Numbered from the stretch's first letter, positions 43,666 to 53,992 are shown. The stretch is DNA of 64,000 bases from Septoria linicola (GCA_024114885.1 CP099429.1:682001-746000); one strand, 5' to 3'. Numbers and translations: made by a program. The notes: generated by a model not told the origin, from the letters alone.

Positions 43666-44505
43666 ATGATGGCCGAGAAGTTGCCCAAAGAATTGGTCCT
43701 GCAGATACTGGAGTACATGGTCCTCGACACAATGAGTCACGTATACGTCCACGACCACGATACTGTCCGTATTGCCGCTCGGGAGCTTCTAGGAGAGTCT
43801 CCAGCTACCGAAATTCTCATGCCTCTTTCGATTCAGGCAGTGCTTGAGCAGTCCATTCTTGCTTTCGATGTCGACTTCCGTCGCACGGAGCAGAACAGAT
43901 TCGCCGTCTTGCCATCGACTGCTTTCTCGCTGCCTCATCCTTTGAGGAAGATGCTGCTCACGCTTGATTTTGAGATACCAATCGGGCGTCAGAAGTACCC
44001 TGCTGTCATTTACACTGCAAAATCCGGCATGCATTCTCTACTTTCGCAACTCCCGGGGTTGCGCAAGTTGCATGTACTGCTCAGCATCGAGCTTACTAGA
44101 CCGCCGTGGGATCACAGAGGATCTGCCCTCGATGTCCTCTGCAGGAAAGGCTTCAGTGAAACGACGACATTCCGCCATGCGGTGGAGGAGCTTCTTGATG
44201 CTGCCAGAGTAGCCCGACCCGAACTCGAGATCTTTCTCGAGATAAAATACGTCTACGAAGGTGCTTGGCGAGGCGTGTACGAGTCTCTGCCGCAGGTAAG
44301 AAGTCCCTTCAACCCGACCCCTAGAAGATTGAGCACGTGGAACGCCTCGTGTTCAACTACGCATGGAGTCACGCAAGAACTGTTGGAACTCCGTGAGGCT
44401 CACGAGACCTCACAGACTTACAACGTTGCACTCGGCACCACATCTGAGGCGGCTGTACGAGAAGCTGACGCCAAATGGCAAGAATGTCACTTCAGTCAAG
44501 GATGA
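43666..44505 (+). CDS. F-box-like hypothetical protein
   Basis: A 279-aa frame from tandem ATGs (MMAEKLPKELVLQILEYMV). The opening LPKELVLQILEYM is F-box-like (L-P-x-E-L-x-x-x-I-L). The rest is a Leu-rich, possibly helical fold of the kind seen in many fungal F-box proteins of unknown target (LPGLRKLHVLLSIEL). After ESLPQ (about 44293) the unspliced frame becomes Arg/Ser/Thr-rich. A GTAAGA donor sits there, and the alternate frame reads KIEHVERLVFNYAW, which looks more protein-like. However, the implied intron (29-33 bp) is too short, so the C-terminus is uncertain. Confidence 0.6.
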   Translation: MMAEKLPKELVLQILEYMVLDTMSHVYVHDHDTVRIAARELLGESPATEILMPLSIQAVLEQSILAFDVDFRRTEQNRFAVLPSTAFSLPHPLRKMLLTLDFEIPIGRQKYPAVIYTAKSGMHSLLSQLPGLRKLHVLLSIELTRPPWDHRGSALDVLCRKGFSETTTFRHAVEELLDAARVARPELEIFLEIKYVYEGAWRGVYESLPQVRSPFNPTPRRLSTWNASCSTTHGVTQELLELREAHETSQTYNVALGTTSEAAVREADAKWQECHFSQG

Positions 44506-44980
44506 ACACAGAGCGCGTCCATACGCCGTGTAGAAACGAGTGCATACGCAAACAAGGCTCTTGCTCGTACCTATCGAGTGATGGTACGGACACAACGAAG
44601 CAGCTCTCGATGGGCAAGCCACAATGCGTGTGGCATGATCTTATGATGGTTTTTGGACAGCTTTTCGATCAATGAGCGTCCCGATGTCACGCGTACGGCT
44701 TGCACAAGCTACAGCGCTAACCTCTAGCGTTCGACGCTAGGCACAACCACAGCGCGGATATGCGAGATACGGTCCGCTGTCTTGCTTGCTTAACCTGCTT
44801 TAGGTAGGAGCACTGCTATCCTGGGCCAGTGATGCATACTTGGCTACAGACACTTGCTGTGCTGCAGCAACGGAGACGGCGAAGAATGGTGGCTGACCTG
44901 CAGTCAAGTTGACCAGCGGAATGACCGACTGATCATGTTGTGGAGCGAAAGCATTGTACGGACATACGCGGCATGAAAGA
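44506..44980. other. Intergenic, no gene seen
   Basis: 0.47 kb between the F-box-like gene and the core promoter of the methyltransferase gene. Only short shadow frames. Confidence 0.45.
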
Positions 44981-45087
44981 CTATATAAACCTCCTCCCAG
45001 ATTCAAACGAGGTCTCCCGTCACAAGTCACACAACAACTTCTTCCTTAGTAATCTGAGATAGCAGAACGCTCTCAGAGAACCTCACC
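44981..45087 (+). promoter_or_regulatory. Core promoter of the methyltransferase gene
   Basis: A perfect TATATAA lies at 44982-44988, about 100 bp upstream of the ATG at 45088, followed by a CAA/CTC-rich leader ending in CTCACCATG, a good fungal start context. Confidence 0.6.
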
Positions 45088-45991
45088 ATGTTGACAGCAC
45101 CAGCCATTGGTCTAATCGAGCAGACAATCTCTACCTCAGATACCGCGCCAGACACTCAAAAGCCCATCATCGACGAACGACGAAGACCAACATACCACCA
45201 ACACAAAAGCGCCGAATATGTGCTCCCAAATGATAGCCCCGAGCACCAACGCCTCGAAACCCAAACCATCCACCTCCCAGCCATGATGGACAACCACGTC
45301 CTCCACGCCCCCATCAAAGACGGCGAAAACAAACGCATGCTCGACATTGGCTGCGGCACCGGCATCATCACCGATCTCATCTCATCCACCTACCCTTCAT
45401 CCGAATGCATCGGCCTCGACCTCTCACCCGTCCCCACCCTCCGCCCCCGCCGTCCCAACACTCGTTTCTTCCAGGGCAATTTCACTTCCTCCCAACCCTC
45501 AACCTGGCTCCCCACCGCCTGCGGACCCTCTCTCTCCCAAGGCCCCGAACTCTTCGATTACATCTTTTCCCGCCTCCTCATCCTCGGCATGACCGACTGG
45601 CCCGGGTTCATCAAAAAAGAACTCTCCCTCCTCAAACCAGGCGGATGGGCGGAAGTCCACGATCTCGAATGGCATTGGTGCGACGCAGAAGATAACATCA
45701 TCAGTCATGAGTGGAACTGTGCAAGAGGCAGGGTTTGTGAATGTGCAGACGTTTGAGTATTATTGGCCGTGGGGCGGGCAGGCGGAGGTTACGACGGAGA
45801 TGAGGGAGTTGGGGATGTATTCGGCGAGGGATGTGCCGATCATGCTGCATTATATGATTGAGAGGACGATGGGGGAGGGGGCGAGGAAGGAGGAGGTCGA
45901 GGGGATGAGGAGGGAGATGAGGGAGACGTTGAGGGCGGAAAAGGGGAAGCATCAGGTGGGTTTTGTGACGATTGGGAGGAAGCCGGAGTGA
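45088..45991 (+). pseudogene. LaeA/UMTA-like SAM methyltransferase with internal loss and frameshift
   Basis: The first frame (45088-45756) has the complete SAM-binding half: LDIGCGTGIITDLISS, ECIGLDLSPV, FDYIFSRLLILGMTDWPGF and LKPGGWAEVHDLEW, ending in the conserved ISHEW. Immediately after, a second frame supplies the end of the family: EAGFVNVQTFEYYWPWGG, LGMYSARDVPIMLHYM and KHQVGFVTIGRKPE, stopping at 45991. About 40-50 residues normally between ISHEW and EAGFV are absent, and the frames differ by one, so the gene has an internal deletion that is not a multiple of three. No intron fits the gap. Base composition also flips from C-rich to G-rich at the same point. Probably not functional as a methyltransferase, although the start context and TATA look intact. 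Confidence 0.7.
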
Positions 45992-46098
45992 GGGGTTGGA
46001 GTGTTTGGTTGATGGCATGTGCGTAGAGGTGATGTTCAAGTCTTTTACTCCTTCTGCGACTCCATGGCGAAGCCCCAGACTTTGCTGATCTCTTCCGT

Positions 46099-46677
46099 CT
46101 AATTCGCTGTGTCTTGTTCCAGCCATGCGATCTCAGTATCTAGTGCTCGAACGACCTGCGTGTCCATTCCATGACCTCCAGCTTCCACTGGCTTGTACCC
46201 CGGGGCCATATCCGCACTATCCTCTACTTCAACACTACCTCGATTGGAGGCTTCCCTCAACACGAGATTCCGCTCTGACACTACTGTGCGCCACTTGTCA
46301 AACAACGCACTCACCTTGCCAGTCTGATCTTCATTGAGCGCCGTGTCTATGTTGCGCATTCGAGACTCCCTGTGCTCGATCAGATGCTTCAGAGCAGTCA
46401 TTTCCGCATTCTTCTCCCTATACACTGTCTCGGTCAACTTTAGATGCTCCTTCAGATCGCTTTCCTCGACGTCTTGGACTTCTGGGAACAATGCAGGCTG
46501 AACATATTCATCAAGACGCCTTGTGAGCCGACCACTTGCTAGGACCCGAAGACTGCTGATGTGCGTTGAAGCATGGCCAGCTTCGTGAGCGGAACTTGGC
46601 TTCCCAAACTGCTTGTGTTGACAATGTGGGTTGTGAAAGTGGAAGAATCGAAGGAGAACCCGAGAAGTGAACAGCAA
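46099..46677 (-). CDS. Hypothetical coiled-coil protein (5' end uncertain)
   Basis: An open frame of about 190 codons ending at 46099. The part from about residue 60 on is strongly helical and charged (DVEESDLKEHLKLTETVYREKNAEMTAL, HLIEHRESRMRNIDTAL), typical of a coiled coil. The frame has no ATG near its left edge: the first codon is TTG, and the only upstream ATGs are in another frame. A short 5' exon is therefore likely but not resolved. Head-to-head with COG5, about 90 bp apart, suggesting a shared promoter. No family recognised; the coiled coil and the COG5 linkage could hint at a trafficking role, but that is speculation. Confidence 0.45.
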   Translation of the reverse strand: MLFTSRVLLRFFHFHNPHCQHKQFGKPSSAHEAGHASTHISSLRVLASGRLTRRLDEYVQPALFPEVQDVEESDLKEHLKLTETVYREKNAEMTALKHLIEHRESRMRNIDTALNEDQTGKVSALFDKWRTVVSERNLVLREASNRGSVEVEDSADMAPGYKPVEAGGHGMDTQVVRALDTEIAWLEQDTAN

Positions 46678-46765
46678 GTCGCGCGGCAGAAGTCTTGGCG
46701 CAACTCATAGTTCTATCTCTGTTCATGTGCAGCATACTGTCCAGCTCCTCTACACCACACTTACC

Positions 46766-48064
46766 ATGGCGTCCTCTTCCTCGTACCTTTCGCCTGCTCT
46801 TCACGCGCCCGACTTCTCTCCTACTGTCTACGCCAATTCTCTCGTTCTATCAACCAACAATCCATCCGACACCCCTCTCGACCTCTCCACCCCTCTCTCA
46901 CGCGTCTTATTCGACGTGCAAGAAGTCGACACTCACATTGATACGCTCACCACGCAATCTGCTTTGCCGATTGTACAACATACCGGCTCACAGAATGATT
47001 CGGCTAAGCGCATCCTGGACACGGTGGAAGAACAGGTGGAAGGACTGAACGAAAGTTTTGCGCGACTGCAGCGAGAAGTGGTCGAGAGATATGAGGCTGC
47101 CGAAGAAGTGCGATTGGCGAGCGAAAGAATGCTGAAGACCTTGCGACTGGGAAGGAGCGTGCAGCGAGTTGTCAATCTGGGCAGGCAGCTCCAAGGCAGC
47201 ATGGGCGAAGTGGAAAGAGCAGGTGGAGGCTATAAGTCTATGGTCCCTGCTGCAAGAACCCTGCTGGAACTGCGGGATTGCTTTGCAGGTTCCGAGGGTG
47301 CTATGCTCGCTAAAGTGGAAGTCGCGGCGACTGTGAGGCAGGAAGTTGGATCAGGACTGGAGAGAGCTCTGCTGGAGAAGTGCAGGAGTGTGGTCAGGGA
47401 GTTCTCAATGAGCAGTCTGGGTGGTGCGAGTGCGGGAGAGAAGACGTTTGCGCAAGCGGAGGAGACGAAGAGACGGGCGGAGGCCAGCATGCAGACATTG
47501 TATTTGCTGTCCTCTGTCAAGGGTGGAGGAAAGGTCAGCATGGAGGAGTTTGAGCCAGCATTGTTGATGCAGGCATTGAAGAGCTACCTCGACACTGCCA
47601 TCACTTCGAGTCTCGCCGCGCTGAGCAGAGCGCTGGCTACATTGCCTATGCTGGACCGCGCACTCCTGGAGATCTCCGCCCGATGTCAGAATGTGATTGC
47701 ACTAGAGGCGCTGCTGGAGACTGTGAAGCCGCCATCTGGCCACCCTGGTGTTGAGTACACGAGCCACTTTGGTGACCTGCTGCAACCTCTGCTCCGACAT
47801 CTAGAGACATCAGCGCTTCCCTCCTACTTCTGGCGAAGTATGGCTTCGCAGCTCACATCCCGAGTGCAAGACATTCTTTCACGAGGTGGCGTCAGCGCGA
47901 GAACTCTACGATCAAATCGAAACCATGTCCGAGATGCAGTCCGTGAATGTGTGGATCGTGGCTACAGAGGCAAGTTTGCCGGCAAAGGACAAGTCGAGAA
48001 GGGCAACTGGGAAAGAGAGGCTGCCGTTATGGTTGGCAGTATTATTGGGCCGCTTGGTAGATGA
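46766..48064 (+). CDS. COG5: Conserved oligomeric Golgi complex subunit 5
   Basis: A single exon of 432 aa from ATG in good context (TTACCATGG). The N-terminus contains the COG5 signature region: YLSPALHAPDFSPTVYANSL, then VLFDVQEVDTHIDTLTTQ, a long amphipathic helix, LKTLRLGRSVQRVVNLGRQL and AARTLLELRD. The COG complex tethers vesicles for retrograde transport within the Golgi. The protein is shorter than animal COG5, as expected for filamentous-fungal versions that keep mainly the N-terminal domain. A frame continues past the stop (to 48245), but it shows no family resemblance. Confidence 0.88.
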   Translation: MASSSSYLSPALHAPDFSPTVYANSLVLSTNNPSDTPLDLSTPLSRVLFDVQEVDTHIDTLTTQSALPIVQHTGSQNDSAKRILDTVEEQVEGLNESFARLQREVVERYEAAEEVRLASERMLKTLRLGRSVQRVVNLGRQLQGSMGEVERAGGGYKSMVPAARTLLELRDCFAGSEGAMLAKVEVAATVRQEVGSGLERALLEKCRSVVREFSMSSLGGASAGEKTFAQAEETKRRAEASMQTLYLLSSVKGGGKVSMEEFEPALLMQALKSYLDTAITSSLAALSRALATLPMLDRALLEISARCQNVIALEALLETVKPPSGHPGVEYTSHFGDLLQPLLRHLETSALPSYFWRSMASQLTSRVQDILSRGGVSARTLRSNRNHVRDAVRECVDRGYRGKFAGKGQVEKGNWEREAAVMVGSIIGPLGR

Positions 48065-48216
48065 TGAGAACATGTGCATGGACGTGCCTATACCCCAATT
48101 ACCCCAAGAGACGGTCCAACAAAAGGTCGATGCGCTTGATCTGAACCTGCTAATGGAGCAACTACCACACACCCTGCGTCTACGGCCCAATCATTACAAG
48201 CCTGAGGCATCCGGGC

Positions 48217-50443
48217 ATGGCCCCGATCTTACATCCTGGAGCTGAGAAGCTCGGAACGAACTCCGGACACGTCAATATTGACTACAACATATTGTCGATA
48301 ATTCTGCCCGCCGAAGCATATGCTCGATCGAGGTCCATGACTGCTCCTTTCGATGAATACGAAAGAGCTTGGATCGCATGGCTGATCTACACCCCACTTG
48401 AGTTCAACTTCAGCTGGGAAGCCCGGATTCTTTGCTTGCTCCCCGGAAGCACGACCGATAAAATAGCTGTCGCACTTCACAATGGCGTTGCGACTGACGC
48501 GGAAGGGCTTGGCATCATCGACGAGCATAGACAGCAAGAGTACGAGGCGCTCTCGTACACTTGGGGTCAGCCTATCTTCGAAGAGAGCATAAAGGTCAAC
48601 GGCGTCTTGTTCAGCATAACGACAAACTTGCATCAAGCACTTTCACACTTCCGGCATCCCTCCAGAACGCGGTGGCTGTGGATCGATGCGCTGTGCATCA
48701 TTAAGCATGACTTGGTCGAGAAGCCGGACCAGATACGCAATATGATGAACATCTACCGGAAGGCTGAGCAAGTCCTCATTTATCTCGGTTCAGCAAATGC
48801 AAACACGAAAATCGCCATGAAGTTTCTCCAATATCTCGACAACAATCGCGGGAATGATCTCGAGATCGAGCTCGCATTAAAGGTCGGCACGAGAAGTGAG
48901 ACCAGAATCGAATTCTGGTGCAAGCAGTTGGCATAAGATTTCAGACTACCAGATAATCTTGCGGCCATCGTGCTTGATGTGTGTGAAGGCCTTCACGATC
49001 TTGCGCATCGTGATTGGGCCCGTAGAATCTGGATCGTGCAAGAAGTTCTCGCTGCGAGAACTATCACGGTCTATTGTGGAGCGGAACATCTCAGCTAGAG
49101 GTGCATGATTTGGTGCTACCAAGTCTTAACACTTCTTATGTGTCAAGGACTCCGTGACAGTCAGCCGTCGCTGCTGAGGCCCGTATCTGAATGCGCAGGA
49201 AGACTTTCGATCTTTTCCACTTTGAAGTTGCAGCGTCAGCTGAACACTGCTTTGCGAAAGACTTATGACGACAAGACGCTTCGGCAGCTGATCAATGATC
49301 GTTGGAACCACAAGTCGCCGACTGCCAAAGCTTGGAAGCAGCTAGGTAGCATGCATGGTGTGGATGTCGGGACAGGTAACAAGCTGTTGAACTTAATGTC
49401 CGAAACACGTTAACAGTGTCTGTCTTGATGATCGTGACCGAGTCTTTGCAATGCTCGGAGTCGCAGGCGTCCAGTCCAAGATCTCGCAGACCTCGCAAGG
49501 CACTGCAGCCAGGCTCTTTGTCATTGACTATTCTCAAATGGTAGCTGAGGTTTATACTGGCGTGATCAACTACGCAATTAACAGTGCACGGGTCGAATCT
49601 TGGCAAACATCAGTCGACCGATTCCCCTCCTTTGTGCCTGTCTGGCGTTACTGCCATTTCCAACCGTCCAGGGCACAGCAAGAGTCACTAGATCATGTCT
49701 GGATACCACAGGAGGGAAGCATATGGCACTTGCGAGGGGTCCAAGTCGGGATCGTCACCCAAGCTTCGCCGCCAGAGAGGAAGTCAGGCTTTGGCCACGT
49801 GAAATGCTCAGTGTCAGACACGCTGCGACGCATGCTCGACAACGTGAGCGTTTCTGAGACACGGAAGTACAAGTTCCTAGTTACAGGTCATGCGAGCGCA
49901 ATACTGAGGACCAGCGACCGCGATCGCTTCATGTCAATACAGCATCACCTGTACACCAAGGCAGACGAGCAGGCACTAAGCATTGGATCCTGGTTCGCCT
50001 CCAACAAAGGCGCTGTTTTCCAAGGTACCGCGAAAAACACCGTCCGAGTCGGCGACATTGTCGCACATGTCGTTGGGTTGCCCGAGGGCAAACCAGTCCA
50101 GCTTGCCAAGAGGCGCTTCGTAGAGGGCACCAGCTCGTATCGCGCAGAAAGCAGACGCTCTGCATACTTGACTCTAAGACCACGTGCGGAGGGAGGGCAT
50201 ATCTTTCTCGGCTTTGCGAATCTTGTACTGAAGGAAGGCAAAAGTGGTGGGAACAGATATAGAGAGACGTTGGAGCTGCAGTGGTTGATCAAGATGTTTG
50301 TGGAAGATGAAAATGATGATACATACCGTAAAGAGGCCGAAGGCTTGACACTCATGTGGCAGGATGCGAGCGGTGGCCTTTGTGCGCGAAAAAGAATCAG
50401 GATATTGCAACGATTGGTCTCGGCACATTGGTCTAGTCTGTAA
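48217..50443 (+). pseudogene. HET-domain protein gene, broken by stops and frame changes
   Basis: The first frame (48217-48936) has the HET core: QQEYEALSYTWGQP, NLHQALSHFR, RWLWIDALCI, MNIYRKAEQVLIYLG. A TAA at 48934-48936 interrupts it, yet the same frame continues with HDLAHRDWARRIWIVQEVLAAR and VYCGAEHLS, exactly as HET domains do, to a TAG at 49096-49098. After that the meaningful frame shifts, and from about 49420 another frame carries DDRDRVFAMLGVAG and a C-terminal region to 50443. I tested GT-AG pairs around the stops and found none that keeps frame. HET proteins mediate vegetative incompatibility and are often pseudogenised. A complex splice pattern remains possible. Confidence 0.65.
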
Positions 50444-51306
50444 GTCGTCGATGCTACTCGATGCTTGTATATCTGTGCCACATCGATAAGCCCGTAAGAG
50501 TTTCAGTCTGGTGAGTTTCGTCTGTGTAAGCATAATCGCATTGCCGAGACTGGCTGTTTTGCTTTCCATCAATTCTTTTGCATTTGCACTTTCCAATCAT
50601 GGATCTTTGTAGAGTCATTGCCCGCCATCCCTCAGTCACGCTTCACTTTCTACTCTTCTCTTTCCTCTCACTTGTCTCGCGTAGAGGTAGGCTTGATATG
50701 TGTCCTCAAAGTCGTGAATCTCCAACGATCTCCTCCAAGCTCGATGGCTCAGTTTTGTAAGCCGTCAGGACATCTGATGCTAGGCAATGCACTACATCCA
50801 CATGATATCGATAGGAGCAATATGGCTCTGTCGGTTATCTTTCCAGCTGTGTGTGACCTGGTCTTGCAGGGCGACTGTTTTGCCTTTTTGCGTCTACTTC
50901 CTGCTTTCAACTCAAATGCTCTCTCTTGCTGACATGATTCGGTATGGTTCAAATATATGTATACGCTTGACACTTGTGATTTCTCGAATGTCCGTCCTGG
51001 CTAGCTGGCTGGGTCTGTAAGTCGTTAGCGGTGGCTGATATTTGAGAGCGGAGTCACTGTCGTGCTATACTAAGCCTCCTGTGACTTCGTGTGCGGTGAC
51101 GGCTGATTCTATTACCAATAAGTCAGTGGCGAACGTTTGCGAATATCGTGTCAGCTTTTTGCTGCGGAGCTATTGCAGTATATGGATAATTGCAGTAGAC
51201 GGCTTGATATCAGATGTAGCCGTGACAAATTCCCATAGCGCTTTACAGACCCTACAGCATACACACGAGTGGTACAAGCCCCGCCAATGATACTCTAAAC
51301 ATACCC
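50444..51306. other. Convergent intergenic region, no gene
   Basis: 0.86 kb, pyrimidine-rich in parts, with only short frames. It probably holds the two 3' ends. Confidence 0.5.
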
Positions 51307-52131
51307 TTACATAATAGCACAGCAATGCGGCACACCATCCAGTCCCTTCGCAGTCCTACTGCTCCGGTGTGTAATGACATCGACGCCGACATCCTGCTTA
51401 GCAGGTCCCAAGCCAAATCTCCACCCATACCGCTTGACAATGACCATGCGCCGCTTCCGCATGTCATACGACTTGTAGTCACATTTCGGACACTCCTCGT
51501 GAGCTGCCCATCGACAACGGCGCGGCTTCTCTGCTGGGCCAAAGGGCTGTAAATCGCTGAAGTCAGGACATGTGAGCAGGTTCATATCTGGGCCACAGGG
51601 GCGGTAGAGCTCGAGCCTAGGTATATTGTTAGATGGTGCTGAGGCAGGCGGGAAGAGCAGGATCTCACCACGTGTGGCCACACTCGGCCGACTTCCAGTA
51701 GATTGTTCTGCACATGCTGTCTGCTTCTCATGCACAATCCTCCCTTCTTCCAAACGTCTGTTCTTCCTCGCCTGCGCAAGTGATGGCCCAGCAAGGACTA
51801 TGATGCTCAACAGAGTCGCCAGGATACTCAAGCCGATGATGATGCCCACTCCAATATGTGGATCGCAGAGTCGTGGAAGCGTTGTTGGTGGATTGACGCT
51901 GTAGTACTTTCCCTTCGTCGTCGCGTTCCACCACTCGTGATATTTGACCCAGTTCTCCGATTTACACGCTTCGGCAGTATTTCCGGGCCTTAAGCCTTGG
52001 AACGTGTCGCCTCGAATGCTCCTGCAATGCGTGCTGTTTGGGTTGATGAGCGCGTCGAATTTGGCTTTGTCGGATCGGTGGAGTTTAAAAAGTTCCCACA
52101 GAGTCTTTGGTAGACTGAAGAGCTGCTTCAC
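51307..52131 (-). CDS. Single-pass membrane protein of unknown function (start uncertain)
   Basis: A frame of about 275 codons ending at 51307. The N-terminal part (LWELFKLHRSDKAKFDALIN) is followed by a probable lumenal/extracellular stretch with two cysteines. One transmembrane helix follows (VGIIIGLSILATLLSIIVLAG), then a charged cytoplasmic tail containing a cysteine-rich patch (HEECPKCDYKSYD). It ends in CCAIM, reminiscent of a CaaX prenylation box (C-C-A-I-M). There is no ATG at the left edge. An ATG at 52164 is in frame, but a TAG (52138-52140) lies between. The TAG may belong to an intron end (TTCTAG). I do not recognise the family. Confidence 0.55.
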   Translation of the reverse strand: MKQLFSLPKTLWELFKLHRSDKAKFDALINPNSTHCRSIRGDTFQGLRPGNTAEACKSENWVKYHEWWNATTKGKYYSVNPPTTLPRLCDPHIGVGIIIGLSILATLLSIIVLAGPSLAQARKNRRLEEGRIVHEKQTACAEQSTGSRPSVATRGEILLFPPASAPSNNIPRLELYRPCGPDMNLLTCPDFSDLQPFGPAEKPRRCRWAAHEECPKCDYKSYDMRKRRMVIVKRYGWRFGLGPAKQDVGVDVITHRSSRTAKGLDGVPHCCAIM

Positions 52132-52230
52132 GCCGCACTAGAAGCTGTTGGAGCCTTCTCCCATGGTATTTACTTGTTGCTTTCTTGTTTGCTGTCGTCA
52201 CGAGCGTCTTGTTCTGCTGCACGTGAGCGC

Positions 52231-52748
52231 CTACTTTTCCGGCTCAGGCGTGGCGGGCGGCTGATGTGGTTTATACTCCGGATCGTTGTCTTCTAATTCC
52301 TGTTTGCGGATGGCTTGCATGAGTTCGTACATTTGAGCGACTTGCTCGTCTGCAAAGAGAAAGAAGTGTCAGTCCGTGTGCTCTCTGCTCCTTCCCAGCC
52401 AGAACCAGGCAGCCACAACTCACCACTCATTTTGTCCACTTTCCCTCTGTCCATGATCTCTCCTCTCCACGAATCTCCCTCGATTTGCTGTGCATAACTC
52501 TGCCATTCCGTCAAGAATCCCACAATGTGCACCGGATTATCAATCTTCTGATGAGCTCGGAACTCGGCCTTTACATATTCATCTCCCAGCACTCTCATCT
52601 CTTTTGGCAAGAACTTTCGATGAGTCCTCAGAATTCTGCGATAGAGCGGGATAGGAGGCAGTAACGCTGGCGGCACACGCTTCAGGCCTGCGGATTGTGC
52701 TCCAATGCCAGAAGGCGTGGCGAGCAAGCGGAGTGTCGGACGAAGCAT
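52231..52748 (-). CDS. SDHAF3: Succinate dehydrogenase assembly factor 3 (ACN9 family, LYR protein)
   Basis: There are two exons, 52748-52424 and 52349-52231 (147 aa), with donor GTGAGT and acceptor TTTGCAG. A mitochondrial presequence (MLRPTLRLLATPSGIGAQSA) precedes the LYR motif LYRRILRTHRKFLP and the ACN9 core RVLGDEYVKAEFRAHQ, NPVHIVGFLTEWQSYAQQI. The C-terminal helix (EQVAQMYELMQAIRKQE) is recovered only with exon 2. The protein protects and delivers iron-sulfur clusters to the SDH2 subunit in the matrix. Length agrees with the family. Confidence 0.93.
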
Positions 52749-53233
52749 GGCGATATGACTGATGCTGCGACCACGAGATACGAGGTTTAGTAGATGGGAG
52801 GGATAAATCGAGTCTTGCTCAATGGCTGCAGCACAAAAGTGAAGTCGAAGCTCGCGTTCCTGACATCATCAACTTCCGCCTCGGCAGGCCAGCTTCCCAA
52901 AATTTGCTGACATTATTGCCGCCCATCGATCAACACAGCAACGGGCCGGGAGACAGATCGCCGCAACTAGAGAAAGGCGGCTGCACGCTGTGCTTCAATT
53001 GCATTTACAACTTTCATGTGACAGCAGAGCTTCAGCTAGTGTTGTGACAACCCGCCAAGGCTTGCGGAAAAGTCACCGGCAGCAAACGCGTTGAGGGACA
53101 TTTGCATGTGAACTGGAGGTATGTGTGTCTGCTTTCGTTCTGTCGATATACATGAGCTAATGCTGATGCTGTGCGTAGCAATAAATCGAGGACCCGCAAA
53201 GCAGGCGTGGTATCTCCCCAAGCACAAAACGCC
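52749..53233. other. Divergent promoter region, no gene
   Basis: 0.49 kb between the divergent SDHAF3 and MTQ2 starts. Only shadow frames. Confidence 0.5.
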
Positions 53234-53992
53234 ATGCTTCCAACGCCTTCCACATCGCATGTCAACTATGACCACATTTACGAGCCAGCGGAGGACTCTT
53301 ACTTGCTCCTTGAGACCCTTTCGCAAAGCTCAGAAGTAGCATTCCTGAAGGATCAGTTCCCTTCGGTCTCACCACCCCCACTCGTGCTTGAAGTGGGCAC
53401 TGGATCTGGTGTCGTTCTCGCCTTCGCTACAGCCAATGCAGGCCACATTCTAGGCCGAACGGATACAGCCAGTATCGGCGTGGATGTCAACACTTTCGCC
53501 TGCTCCGCCACAGCGCAAACCCTCAAGGGAGCCATAAAAGATGCCGAGAGCAATGGTCCAGGCCAGTTCTTGGACAGCATTTGTGGCGATCTGACGACCT
53601 GTCTTCGATCTGCTACCATTGACATCCTCATCTTCAACCCGCCTTATGTACCGACAGAAGAGTTGCCAGAGCAGTGGAACGATCAAGCCGACTACAAGTC
53701 GCTGTCATCCACAGCTCGATTCGACCGAGATTCGCACCTGCTGTCCTTGTCGTATGCTGGCGGCGCGAATGGAATGGAGACGACCGACAGATTGCTAGTG
53801 CAGGTCCCGGATGTTCTTAGCGATCGCGGTGTCGCCTACGTTCTACTTTGTAAGCAGAACAGGCCTGAAGAGGCTGCTCGCAAAGTTCGAGCTTGGCCTG
53901 GCGAAAGGTCATGGCAGGCTGAGATCGTATCCTCGAGCGGCAAGTCAGCAGGCTGGGAGAAGCTCTGCATACTTCGCATTTGGCGGCCATAG
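53234..53992 (+). CDS. MTQ2: eRF1 glutamine methyltransferase catalytic subunit (HemK/N6AMT1 type)
   Basis: A single exon of 252 aa from ATG at 53234; the frame is open slightly further upstream from a non-ATG codon. HemK-like features: YEPAEDSYLLLETL near the N-terminus, the SAM-binding LEVGTGSGVVLAF, VDVNTFACSAT and the catalytic FNPPYVPT (Asn135-Pro-Pro-Tyr138). The enzyme methylates the GGQ glutamine of release factor eRF1 together with TRM112. Length fits the eukaryotic Mtq2 family. Confidence 0.92.
   Translation: MLPTPSTSHVNYDHIYEPAEDSYLLLETLSQSSEVAFLKDQFPSVSPPPLVLEVGTGSGVVLAFATANAGHILGRTDTASIGVDVNTFACSATAQTLKGAIKDAESNGPGQFLDSICGDLTTCLRSATIDILIFNPPYVPTEELPEQWNDQADYKSLSSTARFDRDSHLLSLSYAGGANGMETTDRLLVQVPDVLSDRGVAYVLLCKQNRPEEAARKVRAWPGERSWQAEIVSSSGKSAGWEKLCILRIWRP

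Noticed and set aside
45088..45991. The methyltransferase as the missing MysB of the mycosporine-type pair
   Set aside because: It is of the LaeA/UMTA type, is damaged, and lies 22 kb away.
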